The position numbers and the translations under genes are program-made. From positions 434,001 to 498,000 of the forward strand of contig JBLXEV010000001.1 of assembly GCA_048262715.1 (NCBI GenBank): a DNA stretch of 64,000 nucleotides, read 5' to 3'. Shown here piece by piece: positions 35,283 to 43,730 of this stretch (positions are counted from its first letter, which is position 1; each line of letters starts with the position of its first letter). The notes beneath the pieces are model-generated. The model was not told where the DNA came from. It did not search any database and worked only from the letters and a program-made list of their open reading frames with translations. The stretch is from Albirhodobacter sp048262715 (GTDB taxonomy: Bacteria; Pseudomonadota; Alphaproteobacteria; Rhodobacterales; Rhodobacteraceae).

Positions 35283-36248
35283 ATGAAAAATCTTCTTCTT
35301 GCTTCGACCGCTCTGGTCCTTTCGGCTGGCGTAGCATCTGCTGAAGTCGCAGTTTCGGGCGACGCACGTATGGGCGTTGCTTCGGCTTACGACGCAGTAA
35401 CCGACAACACCGAGCTGAACTTCTCCAGCCGCGCACGCGTCAAGTTCACCCTCTCGGGCGAAACCGATGGCGGCCTGGGCTTCGGCGCTTCGTTCCGCGC
35501 TGACCAAGCTGGCACCGCGAAAAACGGCACCGAAGGTTCGGTCTACGTTTCGGGCGCGTTCGGCAAAGTTGAAATGGGCGATACCGTTTCGGCTCCGGAA
35601 GCACTCTTCGGCGATCTGCCGGAAATCGGCTTCACCGATCTCGAAATGGACGTTAACAACGCTGTAATCTCCAGCGTTATGCCGAAAATCGGCAACGACG
35701 TTCCGTACATCACCGGCGACAACGCTGGCGGCCTGACCAACGCAACTGGCCCGGCAATGCTGTACACCTACACCACCGGTGCTATCTCGGTTGCTGCGTC
35801 CATGTCGGACGGCAAAGCTGGCGGTGTTGACGCTGCTCAAGAGTACGCTCTTGCTGGTTCGTACAACTTCGGTTCGTACGCTGTTGGCATCGGCTACGAA
35901 GTGCTCGACCTCGACGGCGCTGGCAAAGCTAAGCAACTCGGCATCGCTGGTACCGCTAACTTCGGCGACACCGCTGTCAAAGGTTACTACGCACAAGGCG
36001 ACGACCTGCTCGACGGCGTTGACACCTACGGTCTGGGCGTTGAGTCGGTCTTCGGCGCAACCACCGTCAAAGGCTACTACCAAGTCATCGACGCTTCGGA
36101 CATCGTTGGCGGCGAGAAAATCGCAGCTTACGGCATCGGCGCTGAGTACGACCTCGGTGGCGGCGCTTCGGTTGCTGGCGGCATCATGGACACCGACGAA
36201 GCCGGTACCGACGCTGTTTACGACCTCGGCATGAAATTCAAATTCTGA
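35283..36248 (+). CDS. Porin (Rhodobacter-type outer-membrane beta-barrel)
   Basis: A 321-residue porin. The signal peptide MKNLLLASTALVLSAGVASA is cleaved before EVAVSGDARMG. The mature protein is a chain of short amphipathic strands ending in MKFKF, with C-terminal Phe as needed for Bam recognition. Composition is very acidic with many Asp/Gly turns, as in Rhodobacter capsulatus porin. Codon use (GCT, GTT, GGC, TTC, AAA) differs from its neighbours and suggests very high expression. GAGGG precedes the ATG; the frame is open upstream to 35154 but that leader is not signal-like. A strong terminator follows. Confidence 0.93.
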   Translation: MKNLLLASTALVLSAGVASAEVAVSGDARMGVASAYDAVTDNTELNFSSRARVKFTLSGETDGGLGFGASFRADQAGTAKNGTEGSVYVSGAFGKVEMGDTVSAPEALFGDLPEIGFTDLEMDVNNAVISSVMPKIGNDVPYITGDNAGGLTNATGPAMLYTYTTGAISVAASMSDGKAGGVDAAQEYALAGSYNFGSYAVGIGYEVLDLDGAGKAKQLGIAGTANFGDTAVKGYYAQGDDLLDGVDTYGLGVESVFGATTVKGYYQVIDASDIVGGEKIAAYGIGAEYDLGGGASVAGGIMDTDEAGTDAVYDLGMKFKF

Positions 36249-36270
36249 TTTAATCAGAGTTTGATCGGGA

Positions 36271-36296
36271 AGGACGGGCCTCGCGCCCGTCCTTTT
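36271..36296 (+). terminator. Terminator of the porin gene
   Basis: AGGACGGGC and GCCCGTCCT make a 9-bp stem followed by TTTTC, 22 bases after the porin stop. Confidence 0.85.
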
Positions 36297-36340
36297 CATT
36301 TGCGGGGCATGTTTCTGCAACCGCATCGACGTTTCGCGCC

Positions 36341-36363
36341 AGCCTCCCGTTCGGGGGGCTTTT
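36341..36363 (+). terminator. Second terminator-like hairpin after the porin
   Basis: AGCCTCCC and GGGGGGCT arms around GTTC are followed by TTTTG. It backs up the porin terminator in the gap before yggS. Confidence 0.6.
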
Positions 36364-36414
36364 GTTTTGCGGGGCAGATGCGCTATGCGGGAAGGGGAAT
36401 GAGTGGAGGGCTCA

Positions 36415-37077
36415 ATGGGATTGGCAGATATCAAGGCACGGATCGCGGCGGCGGAGCAGGCTGCTGGGCGGACGGCGGGATCCGTCACGCTGATCGCCGT
36501 CTCGAAAGTGCAGCCCGATGCGCGGGTCATGGCGGCTCTGGCCGAGGGGCAGCGCGTCTTTGGTGAGAATTACGTGCAGGAAACCGCGGGGAAATGGCCC
36601 GCTTGGCGCGCTGATTATCCCGATATCGAGGTGCATATGATTGGCCCGCTCCAGAGCAATAAGGCCAAGCAAGCGGTGGAGCTGTTCGACGCGATCCACA
36701 CGCTGGATCGGCTCTCGTTGGCGAAAAAACTCGCGGCTCTCGCGCAGACGCGGGGATCATGTCCCGCCCTCTTCGTGCAGGTCAACACAGGTGCGGAACC
36801 GCAAAAGGCGGGGATTTTGCCGGAAAATCTCGACGGGTTCCTGAAAGATCTGGGCGCGATGGATCTACCAGTGCGGGGCCTGATGTGCATCCCGCCCGAA
36901 TCGGAAGAGGCCACGCCGCATTTCAAGGCGCTGCGGGATATGGCGGAGCGCAACGGGTTGCGCGATCTCTCGATGGGGATGTCATCCGATTTCGAGGTGG
37001 CGATTACGGCAGGGGCGACGCATGTGCGGGTCGGCTCCGCTATCTTCGGCGCGCGGGATTATAGCGCCAAAGCCTAG
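36415..37077 (+). CDS. yggS: YggS/PLPBP family PLP-binding protein
   Basis: A 220-residue single-domain alanine-racemase-fold protein that buffers PLP homeostasis and is not an active racemase. The PLP lysine is Lys31 (LIAVSKVQP); other signatures are GENYVQE, HMIGPLQSNKAK and LSMGMSSDFEVAITAGATHVRVG near the C-terminus. The ATG at 36415 has GGAGGG four bases upstream, so the GTG at 36403 is not used. Its stop overlaps the stop of the convergent L,D-transpeptidase gene. Confidence 0.94.
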   Translation: MGLADIKARIAAAEQAAGRTAGSVTLIAVSKVQPDARVMAALAEGQRVFGENYVQETAGKWPAWRADYPDIEVHMIGPLQSNKAKQAVELFDAIHTLDRLSLAKKLAALAQTRGSCPALFVQVNTGAEPQKAGILPENLDGFLKDLGAMDLPVRGLMCIPPESEEATPHFKALRDMAERNGLRDLSMGMSSDFEVAITAGATHVRVGSAIFGARDYSAKA

Positions 37078-37604
37078 GCCTTATCGCGCCCCGAATGCCC
37101 GCGCGGGCGGAACCGCGCGAGGGGCGGGATCAACAGGGACTCATTCGGGGCGATGCGCTGCGCGAGATCCAACAAGTGATCTTGCCGCAAGGCGATGCAG
37201 CCCGCAGTGGGGAAGCCCACGCGCCGCCATGTATGGATAAAAATTGCGGAGCCCTCTCCGGCCTGCGCTTGCGGGAAGTTCCAATCCGTCACCAGCACCA
37301 GATCATACAGCGGATCGGCGCGCCGCATCACCTCATGCGAGGGGTTAAACGGGGCGCGGACGCGGTGGTTATAGGCCGGATGCCCGCTTTCGTCGCACCA
37401 CAGATCACGCGGGCCAATCGGCACGGACCAACGCGGCGCATTCGCGATCCGGTCGGGGCGGTGATACAGGCCGACGATCCGGTGAAGGCCAATTGGCGTC
37501 GCGCCATCGCCCTCCCGTTTGTCGCGGGTGAGCCCGCCGCGCCCGACGGTGCAGGGGTAAGTCTTGCCGCGAAACAGCAGCCCTTGCGGCGTCAGGCGGA
37601 TCAC
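37074..37604 (-). CDS. L,D-transpeptidase (YkuD domain), cytoplasmic-looking
   Basis: A 176-residue YkuD-domain protein. The catalytic motif is His124 with Cys136 in IHTWRRVGFPTAGCIAL. It begins directly with the domain (MIRLTPQGLLFRGKTYPCTVG) and I see no signal peptide, a feature of the short YkuD subgroup whose peptidoglycan role is unclear. The start forms an ATGA overlap with ribA, and its stop overlaps that of yggS on the other strand. Confidence 0.87.
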   Translation of the reverse strand: MIRLTPQGLLFRGKTYPCTVGRGGLTRDKREGDGATPIGLHRIVGLYHRPDRIANAPRWSVPIGPRDLWCDESGHPAYNHRVRAPFNPSHEVMRRADPLYDLVLVTDWNFPQAQAGEGSAIFIHTWRRVGFPTAGCIALRQDHLLDLAQRIAPNESLLIPPLARFRPRGHSGRDKA

Positions 37605-38659
37605 AAGATATGCCCCGATTTCGCGGCTTTCGTCGCCAGATACCCCGCATTATGCCGCGAGAGGCCGACATGCAGCGGCACGCGCTCGGCCACGGTGATA
37701 CCATTGGCCTCCAGCATCCGGACCTTGGCGGGGTTGTTTGTCAGCAGCCGCACCTGAGAGAAGCCGAGATTGTGCAGCAGGGAAGCGCCAAGGCGGAAAT
37801 CGCGCTCGTCATCCTCAAACCCGAGGCGGTGATTGGCCTCAACAGTATCGAACCCCTGATCCTGCAAGGAGTAGGCACGCATCTTATTCGCCAGCCCGAT
37901 GCCACGGCCTTCTTGGTTGAGATAAAGCAGCACGCCTGCGCCCTCATGGCCCATTTGTGTCAGGGCTGCGTCAAGCTGCGGGCCGCAATCGCATTTCAGC
38001 GATCCCATCACATCGCCTGTGAAACAGGCTGAATGCAGCCGCGCGAGCACCGGCTTACTGCGATCCGGCGCGCCGATCTCGATGGCATAATGCTCGGTGC
38101 CGCCGTCATCGGGGCGGAAGATGTGCAGGCGTCCGGCCTCGGCCGCGCGCATCGGCACGCGGGCGGCGGCGACGGGGGCCAGTTGAGCCTCATGTGCCAG
38201 AAGTTGCAGCGTGATCTCGGGGTGGAGGCGGGTGAGCCCTTGCGGTGCGCTTGCCTCGACAATCAGCGCGGCGGGCAAAAGCTGGGCTGATTTCGCCAAG
38301 GCGATGGCCGCGCGCGCCGTCGCGCAATCGCCGTCGCGCAGCGTTTTGAGCGGGCCTTTCATCGGCACGCGCAGATCATCCGCCGGATCGGCCAGCGCGC
38401 GCAGCCAGCCAAGATCGGCCCCCTCGGGCACCATGACACGCGCGATATCGCCATCATAGGCGATGGCCTTCAACGTCTCCGCGCGCCGTGCGGTGAGGAT
38501 CAGGGTGAGGGGCCCGAGCGCGCGCAGGTCGGCCAGTCGCGCAGGCGAAAGTGTCTCCACCGCCACCGCGAGCACCCCGCCCAGATCGACAGGAAGCCCC
38601 ATGCGCAGGTCTGCGCGGGCGCGGTTGATTTCCTCCAACGGGGTCGGGCCAAGGCTCAT
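37601..38659 (-). CDS. ribA: GTP cyclohydrolase II
   Basis: A 352-residue enzyme opening GTP for riboflavin synthesis. The C-terminal ~190 residues are the catalytic domain with zinc ligands Cys212, Cys223 and Cys225 (ACFTGDVMGSLKCDCGPQL) and NQEGRGIGLANKMRAY. The first ~160 residues (INRARADLRMGLPVDL...) are an extra domain that looks like a degenerate DHBP-synthase-type fold without an obvious active site; the standalone E. coli enzyme is 196 aa. It is coupled by ATGA to the L,D-transpeptidase and diverges from a response regulator. Confidence 0.9.
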   Translation of the reverse strand: MSLGPTPLEEINRARADLRMGLPVDLGGVLAVAVETLSPARLADLRALGPLTLILTARRAETLKAIAYDGDIARVMVPEGADLGWLRALADPADDLRVPMKGPLKTLRDGDCATARAAIALAKSAQLLPAALIVEASAPQGLTRLHPEITLQLLAHEAQLAPVAAARVPMRAAEAGRLHIFRPDDGGTEHYAIEIGAPDRSKPVLARLHSACFTGDVMGSLKCDCGPQLDAALTQMGHEGAGVLLYLNQEGRGIGLANKMRAYSLQDQGFDTVEANHRLGFEDDERDFRLGASLLHNLGFSQVRLLTNNPAKVRMLEANGITVAERVPLHVGLSRHNAGYLATKAAKSGHIL

Positions 38660-38833
38660 CTGCGGTCTCCTATTCGCTCAACTGATAGCGGGCGCTGACA
38701 TAAATTGAAACATACCGCGTGATTGCGACACGTCCGCGTGAGGTTTCTTTCACGCCCCTTGCCGAAGCCGTGAGGTCGGAACAGCTTAGGGGCAACGAAC
38801 AGGCCCGCATGGGCAAAACTGATGGAGACGAGC

Positions 38834-39520
38834 ATGGCTGGTTTGAAAAAGATCCTTCTGGTGGACGATGACGACGATCTGCGCGAGGCACTGGCGGAAC
38901 AACTGGTCGCGACCGATGACTTCGACGTGTTCGAGGCCGATTGCGGCGCGGCGGGTGTCGAGCGCGCGAAGGAAGGGCTTTACGATCTGGTGATGCTGGA
39001 TGTCGGCCTGCCCGATACTGACGGGCGCGAGCTGTGCAAGAAGCTGCGCAAGCTGGGGGTGAAATGCCCGATTGTGATGCTGACGGGTCATGATACCGAT
39101 GCCGATACGATCCTCGGGCTGGATAGCGGCGCGAATGATTACATCACCAAGCCGTTTAAATTCCCGGTGCTGCTGGCGCGGATCCGCGCGCAATTGCGCA
39201 CCCATGAGCAATCCGAGGATGCTGTCTTCCAACTGGGCCAATACACGTTCAAACCCGCGATGAAGATGCTGATCGACGAGAAGGAAAAGAAGATCCGTCT
39301 CACCGAGAAAGAAACCAATATCCTCAAGTTCCTCTACCGCGCGACCGATGGCGTGGTGGCGCGCGATGTGCTGCTGCATGAGGTTTGGGGCTATAACGCG
39401 GGGGTCACAACCCACACGTTGGAAACTCATATTTACCGCCTGCGTCAGAAAATCGAGACCGATCCCTCGAATGCGCGGCTTTTGGTCACGGAATCGGGCG
39501 GCTATCGCCTCGTTTCCTGA
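38834..39520 (+). CDS. OmpR-family response regulator (orphan)
   Basis: A 228-residue two-domain regulator. The receiver has the acidic cluster at 11-15, phospho-acceptor Asp56 (LVMLDVGLPDTDG), Thr in MLTGHD and Lys in YITKPFKF. The winged-helix domain begins near 130 with RLTEKETNILKFLYRATDG and ends TLETHIYRLRQKIETDP...GGYRL. GGAG lies six bases upstream of the ATG at 38834; an upstream ATG at 38822 lacks one. No histidine kinase is adjacent; the nearest in the window is the hybrid kinase 18 kb away. It resembles no named regulator enough for a symbol. Confidence 0.88.
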   Translation: MAGLKKILLVDDDDDLREALAEQLVATDDFDVFEADCGAAGVERAKEGLYDLVMLDVGLPDTDGRELCKKLRKLGVKCPIVMLTGHDTDADTILGLDSGANDYITKPFKFPVLLARIRAQLRTHEQSEDAVFQLGQYTFKPAMKMLIDEKEKKIRLTEKETNILKFLYRATDGVVARDVLLHEVWGYNAGVTTHTLETHIYRLRQKIETDPSNARLLVTESGGYRLVS

Positions 39521-39631
39521 TCCTATCCGCAAGGATCATCGCAGGGCCCCCAAATCGGGGGCCCTTTCGCATGGTTCGGGTTGCGTCTGCGGGCGCTTTC
39601 TCCGATTGTGGCGCGAAATCTGGAGGTAGAT

Positions 39632-40420
39632 ATGGCTTTTACGCTCGCAACTTGGAACATCAACTCGGTCCGTCTGCGTGAGGCGCTGGTGAGTAAGCTC
39701 ATGGGCGAAGAAATGCCCGATGTGCTCTGCTTGCAAGAATGCAAAAGCCCTGTCGAGAAGATGCCGTTGGAGGCGTTTCGTGCGCTGGGATATGAGCATT
39801 TCGTGGCACGGGGCCAGAAGGGCTATAACGGCGTTGCGATCCTCTCCAAAATGCCGATTGAGGAAGCGGGATCGGAAGATTTCGCGCAGCTTGGCCACGC
39901 GCGCCATATCGCGGGGCGACTCGCGAACGGGGTGACGGTGCATAACTTCTACGTGCCCGCAGGCGGCGATATTCCAGACCGTTCGGTGAACGAGAAATTC
40001 GGGCAGAAGCTCGATTACCTTACCCAGATGCGCGATCATTTCCACGCAAACCGCCCCGAAAAGGCGATCCTTGTTGGGGATTTGAACATCGCCCCGCGCG
40101 AGGATGACGTTTGGAATCACAAGAGCTTGCTCAAGATCGTCAGCCATACACCGATCGAGGTGGAGCATCTGGCGCAGGCACAAGACGCGGGCGCTTGGGT
40201 CGATATCACGCGGCAGGACATTCCCGAAGGGAAGCTCTATTCGTGGTGGTCCTACCGCGCGAAGGATTGGGATGCGGCCGATAAGGGGCGGCGTCTGGAT
40301 CACATCTGGGCCACGCCCGATATTTCGAACGCGGGGCATGGATCGCGTGTCTTGCGGGCCGCGCGCGGATGGGAACAGCCCTCGGATCACGCACCCGTCT
40401 TTGCAACATTCGATCTTTGA
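39632..40420 (+). CDS. xthA: Exodeoxyribonuclease III / AP endonuclease
   Basis: A 262-residue Mg-dependent endonuclease/exonuclease for base excision repair. Motifs in order: ATWNINSVR (Asn), LCLQECKSP (Glu), YNGVAILSK, LVGDLNIAPRED (Asp-x-Asn), and the C-terminal SDHAPVFATF with catalytic His. GGAGG sits before the ATG at 39632. It heads the xthA-ybbN-LON-trm112 stretch, whose close spacing suggests partial cotranscription. Confidence 0.94.
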   Translation: MAFTLATWNINSVRLREALVSKLMGEEMPDVLCLQECKSPVEKMPLEAFRALGYEHFVARGQKGYNGVAILSKMPIEEAGSEDFAQLGHARHIAGRLANGVTVHNFYVPAGGDIPDRSVNEKFGQKLDYLTQMRDHFHANRPEKAILVGDLNIAPREDDVWNHKSLLKIVSHTPIEVEHLAQAQDAGAWVDITRQDIPEGKLYSWWSYRAKDWDAADKGRRLDHIWATPDISNAGHGSRVLRAARGWEQPSDHAPVFATFDL

Positions 40421-40480
40421 CCTCTTGGCGCGGCCAAGCCGCGACCGCATATAGGGGCAACGTCAGACAGGAGAAGCCAG

Positions 40481-41395
40481 ATGATCATTGGTGGTGAACA
40501 GCCCAAAGCCGCAGCCCCAGATGCGGGTGCGCTCGTCTTCGATGCGAATGAAGCGAATTTCATGACGGCGGTCGTGGATCGCTCGATGGAAGTGCCGGTG
40601 ATCGTCGATTTCTGGGCGCCGTGGTGTGGCCCGTGCAAGACGCTCGGCCCTGCACTGGAAAAGGCCGTGGCCGATGCCAAAGGCGCGGTCGTCATGGCCA
40701 AGATCAATGTCGATGAAAATCAGGCGATTGCGGGCCAGATGCGCGTGCAGTCGATCCCGACAGTCTATGCCTTCTGGCAGGGGCAGGCGGTGGACGGGTT
40801 CCAAGGCGCTGTGTCCGGATCGGAGATCAAAGCCTTCGTCGATAAGCTCGCGGCTCTGGCAGGCGATGGCGGCTTGGCCGAGGCGGTCGAGGCGGCTGAG
40901 GCGATGCTGGCCGAGGGCGCGGCGCAGGACGCGGCAGAGACCTTCGCCGCGATTGTCGAGGAAGACGCCGAGAATGCTGAGGCCTTGGGCGGATTGGCGC
41001 GCGCCTATCTTGCCCTCGGTCAGTTGGATCAGGCGGAGGCCGCGCTGGAAGGCGCGCCTGTGAAAATCGCGAAATCCGGCCCCGTGGAGGCGGCGCGCGC
41101 GCAGCTCGCGCTGGCGCGGCAGGCCGAAGAGGCTGGCCCCTTGGGCGAGTTGGAGGCTGCGGTGACAGCCGATCCGGCAAACCATCAAGCGCGGTTCGAA
41201 TATGCGCAAGCCCTGCATGCGGCGGGCGAGATTGAGGCGGCGATTGATCAATTGCTGGAGCTGTTCCGGCGGGATCGCGAGTGGAATGACGGGGCTGCGA
41301 AGACCCAGCTCATCACGATCTTCGATGCGCTCAAGCCAAATGATCCGCTTGTGGCCAAGGGGCGCCGCAGGCTCACCTCAATGATATTTGCCTGA
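40481..41395 (+). CDS. ybbN: Thioredoxin-domain co-chaperone, YbbN/CnoX-like
   Basis: A 304-residue protein: thioredoxin domain (1-125) with an intact WCGPC (Cys49, Cys52) and cis-Pro in QSIPTVYAF, followed by ~175 residues of TPR-like helical repeats (EDAENAEALGGLARAYLALG, DPANHQARFEYAQALHAAGE). This is the CnoX/YbbN architecture, a chaperedoxin acting with GroEL and DnaK. E. coli YbbN lacks the first Cys, so this version may be redox active. AGGAG precedes the ATG. Confidence 0.9.
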   Translation: MIIGGEQPKAAAPDAGALVFDANEANFMTAVVDRSMEVPVIVDFWAPWCGPCKTLGPALEKAVADAKGAVVMAKINVDENQAIAGQMRVQSIPTVYAFWQGQAVDGFQGAVSGSEIKAFVDKLAALAGDGGLAEAVEAAEAMLAEGAAQDAAETFAAIVEEDAENAEALGGLARAYLALGQLDQAEAALEGAPVKIAKSGPVEAARAQLALARQAEEAGPLGELEAAVTADPANHQARFEYAQALHAAGEIEAAIDQLLELFRRDREWNDGAAKTQLITIFDALKPNDPLVAKGRRRLTSMIFA

Positions 41396-41421
41396 TCGGG
41401 TTTGTGACCTAGGTTACGAGG

Positions 41422-42045
41422 ATGATCAAACCTCATCCCTTACCAGATACGATCTGCCTATTCCCGCTGTCGGGGGCGCTCTTGCTCCCGCGCGGGCGGT
41501 TGCCGCTGCATATCTTCGAGCCACGCTACCTCCAGATGATCGAGGATTGCCTGAAAACGCCCGAGCGGCTGATCGGCATGGTGCAGCCCGCAGGCGAGCG
41601 CCTCTCGGCGATTGGATGCGCCGGGCGTTTGACGGGGTTCACCGAAACCGAGGACGGGCGCTATATGATCACCCTGTCGGGGATTTCGCGCTTCCGCATT
41701 CGCCGCGAGGTCGAGGGGTTCACCCCCTATCGCCGCGCGGAAGTCTCGTGGGGCGATTTTACCCGCGATACGGGCGCGGCGGAGCAAGACTCGGCGCTGG
41801 ATCGCAAGCGGCTCTACGATACTTTGTGTAACTATCTCGAGCATCAGGGTTTGGGCGCGGATTGGGAGGCGTTGAAAGACGCGGAGGATGAGTTGCTCAT
41901 CAATTCGCTTTCAATGCTCTTGCCGCTCGATCCCGCAGACAAACAGGCGCTTTTGGAAGCCCCGTCACTGAGCACGCGGCGCGAGACCCTGTTGACCCTG
42001 ATGGAATATGCGCTGCATGGCGGCGGAGAGGATAACCTGCAATGA
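41422..42045 (+). CDS. LON peptidase substrate-binding (LonN) domain protein
   Basis: A 207-residue protein that consists of the Lon N-terminal substrate-binding domain alone (PLSGALLLPRGRLPLHIFEPRY; GMVQPAGERLSAIGCAGRLTGF; ISRFRIRREVEG). It has no ATPase or protease domain. Stand-alone LonN proteins are common in alphaproteobacteria and their role is unknown; adaptor-like protein binding is plausible. It is coupled to the Trm112-like gene by ATGA. Confidence 0.9.
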   Translation: MIKPHPLPDTICLFPLSGALLLPRGRLPLHIFEPRYLQMIEDCLKTPERLIGMVQPAGERLSAIGCAGRLTGFTETEDGRYMITLSGISRFRIRREVEGFTPYRRAEVSWGDFTRDTGAAEQDSALDRKRLYDTLCNYLEHQGLGADWEALKDAEDELLINSLSMLLPLDPADKQALLEAPSLSTRRETLLTLMEYALHGGGEDNLQ

Positions 42046-42239
42046 CCGAGAGACCCGCCCTCGAGAAACCGCTGTTTGATCGCCGGATGCTGGAGGCCCT
42101 CGTCTGCCCGCTGACGCAATCAGTGCTAAGCTATGATGCCGAGCGTCAGGAGTTGATCTCGAAAGCGGCCAAGCTGGCGTTTCCGATCCGTGGCGGCATC
42201 CCGATCATGCTGGCCTCCGAGGCGCGCGCGCTCGATTGA
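42042..42239 (+). CDS. Trm112 family protein
   Basis: A 65-residue UPF0434/YcaR-type protein. The core is RRMLEALVCPLTQSVLSYD, then ELISKAAKLAFPIRGGIPIM. The single CP pair lacks the second zinc Cys pair, as is normal for the bacterial UPF0434 group. Eukaryotic Trm112 activates methyltransferases; the bacterial role is not established. The start overlaps the LON gene by four bases. Confidence 0.9.
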   Translation: MTERPALEKPLFDRRMLEALVCPLTQSVLSYDAERQELISKAAKLAFPIRGGIPIMLASEARALD

Positions 42240-42268
42240 CGCGCTCGATTGAGTGGGGGCCTCTTGTT

Positions 42269-43495
42269 TTAAAGCGGTTTGCCTTGCTGCAAGCGGGGCA
42301 GGGGGCCTGACAGGCCAGCGGCTTGCCGCATAAAACCGCGCCGCAGGCCGGGGAAAGCCTGCACAAGCCCCATGCCGATGTCCCGCCCTGCACGCAGGAT
42401 CGGATTATCGTTTGAGAACACCTTGTTGACGGTATCCATGCCAAGCGCGAGCGAGGTCGAATCGAACCGCCGCCACGACTGGTACCGTTCAAGAACATCA
42501 ATCGCGCCAATGTCTTCGCCGCGCCGCGTGGCCTCCACCAGCACCTCTGCCAGCGCGCCCACGTCCCGAAGCCCGAGGTTGAGCCCTTGCCCTGCGATCG
42601 GGTGCACCCCATGCGCGGCATCCCCCACCAGCGCCACGCGCGGCGCGACATAGCTGCGCGCCAGGGTGAGGTTCAGCGGGTAGGAGAACCGCGGCCCCGC
42701 GAGAGAAATCTCACCGAGGAAATCACCGAAGCGCGGCTTCAGAACCGCAAGAAACTCCTGATCCGAAAGCACGGCAATCGCCTTGGCGGAGACATCTTTT
42801 TCGGACCAGACGATAGACGAGCGATGGCCCTTGAGGGGCAGGATCGCCAGCGGTCCAGTCGTCATGAACAACTGATGCGCGATGCCATTATGCGGTAGCG
42901 AGTGGTCAATCGCTGCAACCAAGGCCGTCTGCCCGTAGGACCATCCCTCGCGGCTGATACCAGCGCGGGAGGCCACGCCAGAGCTGCGGCCGTCGGCCCC
43001 GATCAGGAGTTTTGCGTGCAGGCTGCGCCCGTCCGACAGCGTAACCTCGACGCCTGAGGGGCTGGCCGTCTGGGCCGTCACTGAGATCTCTTGCAGCAGC
43101 GTGATATTCGCCTGCGCTTCCATCGCGCGCAGAAGCGCACGGTAGAGGTGGCGATCCTCCAGCATATAGCCGACGGGGCCTTCGCCCATCTCGGCGGAAT
43201 CGAAATGCAGGAACAGCGGCGATGCGCCTTCGCCCGCGCGACCATCGGCGGCTTTCACCCCCTCCATCGGCTGGCTTTGGTCTGCAACATCGGGCCAGAC
43301 GCCAATCCCGGCGAGCAACCGTTGCGAGGCCAGTGCAATCGCATAGGCACGCCCGTCAAACGCCTCCTGCGCGCGGGCACGCGGGGCGCTGGCATCCACC
43401 ACGGTCACGGAAAGCCCCGCGCCCGCAAGCGCGAGAGCGAGGGCTGGGCCATTCAGGCCGCCGCCTGCGATGATCACGTCTGAATCGTATGTCAT
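42269..43495 (-). CDS. UbiH/UbiF-type FAD-dependent ubiquinone-biosynthesis monooxygenase
   Basis: A ~408-residue class A flavin monooxygenase that hydroxylates a polyprenyl-phenol ring in ubiquinone synthesis. The FAD-binding GxGxxG-type motif is IIAGGGLNGPALALAL (6-21), the middle motif LLIGADGRSSGVAS, and the C-terminal GDAAHGVHPIAGQGLNLGLRD. Which ring position (C5, C1 or C6; UbiI/H/F/L) cannot be told from sequence alone. The start at 43495 gives the FAD motif at the normal distance; 43531 is an alternative. Confidence 0.88.
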   Translation of the reverse strand: MTYDSDVIIAGGGLNGPALALALAGAGLSVTVVDASAPRARAQEAFDGRAYAIALASQRLLAGIGVWPDVADQSQPMEGVKAADGRAGEGASPLFLHFDSAEMGEGPVGYMLEDRHLYRALLRAMEAQANITLLQEISVTAQTASPSGVEVTLSDGRSLHAKLLIGADGRSSGVASRAGISREGWSYGQTALVAAIDHSLPHNGIAHQLFMTTGPLAILPLKGHRSSIVWSEKDVSAKAIAVLSDQEFLAVLKPRFGDFLGEISLAGPRFSYPLNLTLARSYVAPRVALVGDAAHGVHPIAGQGLNLGLRDVGALAEVLVEATRRGEDIGAIDVLERYQSWRRFDSTSLALGMDTVNKVFSNDNPILRAGRDIGMGLVQAFPGLRRGFMRQAAGLSGPLPRLQQGKPL

Positions 43496-43730
43496 GGCGC
43501 TCAATATGGCGTCATCGGCGGGTTTGTCCATGCGCTCGAATGCGCTTGGGATGCGACATTGCGGCCCGATGCCAAGGCGTGCGCGCCATAGCAGCAGGCC
43601 CCCTCGGCGCAAAAGTCACAATATGTTGCCGTAAGGCCCCAAAGCTGTTCGCTTTTTGTGGACGGGGCGGCATAGCTTTTGTACTCTGATCCTCAAACGG
43701 GGCGATATGACCCCGACGAGTGAGGCAGAT

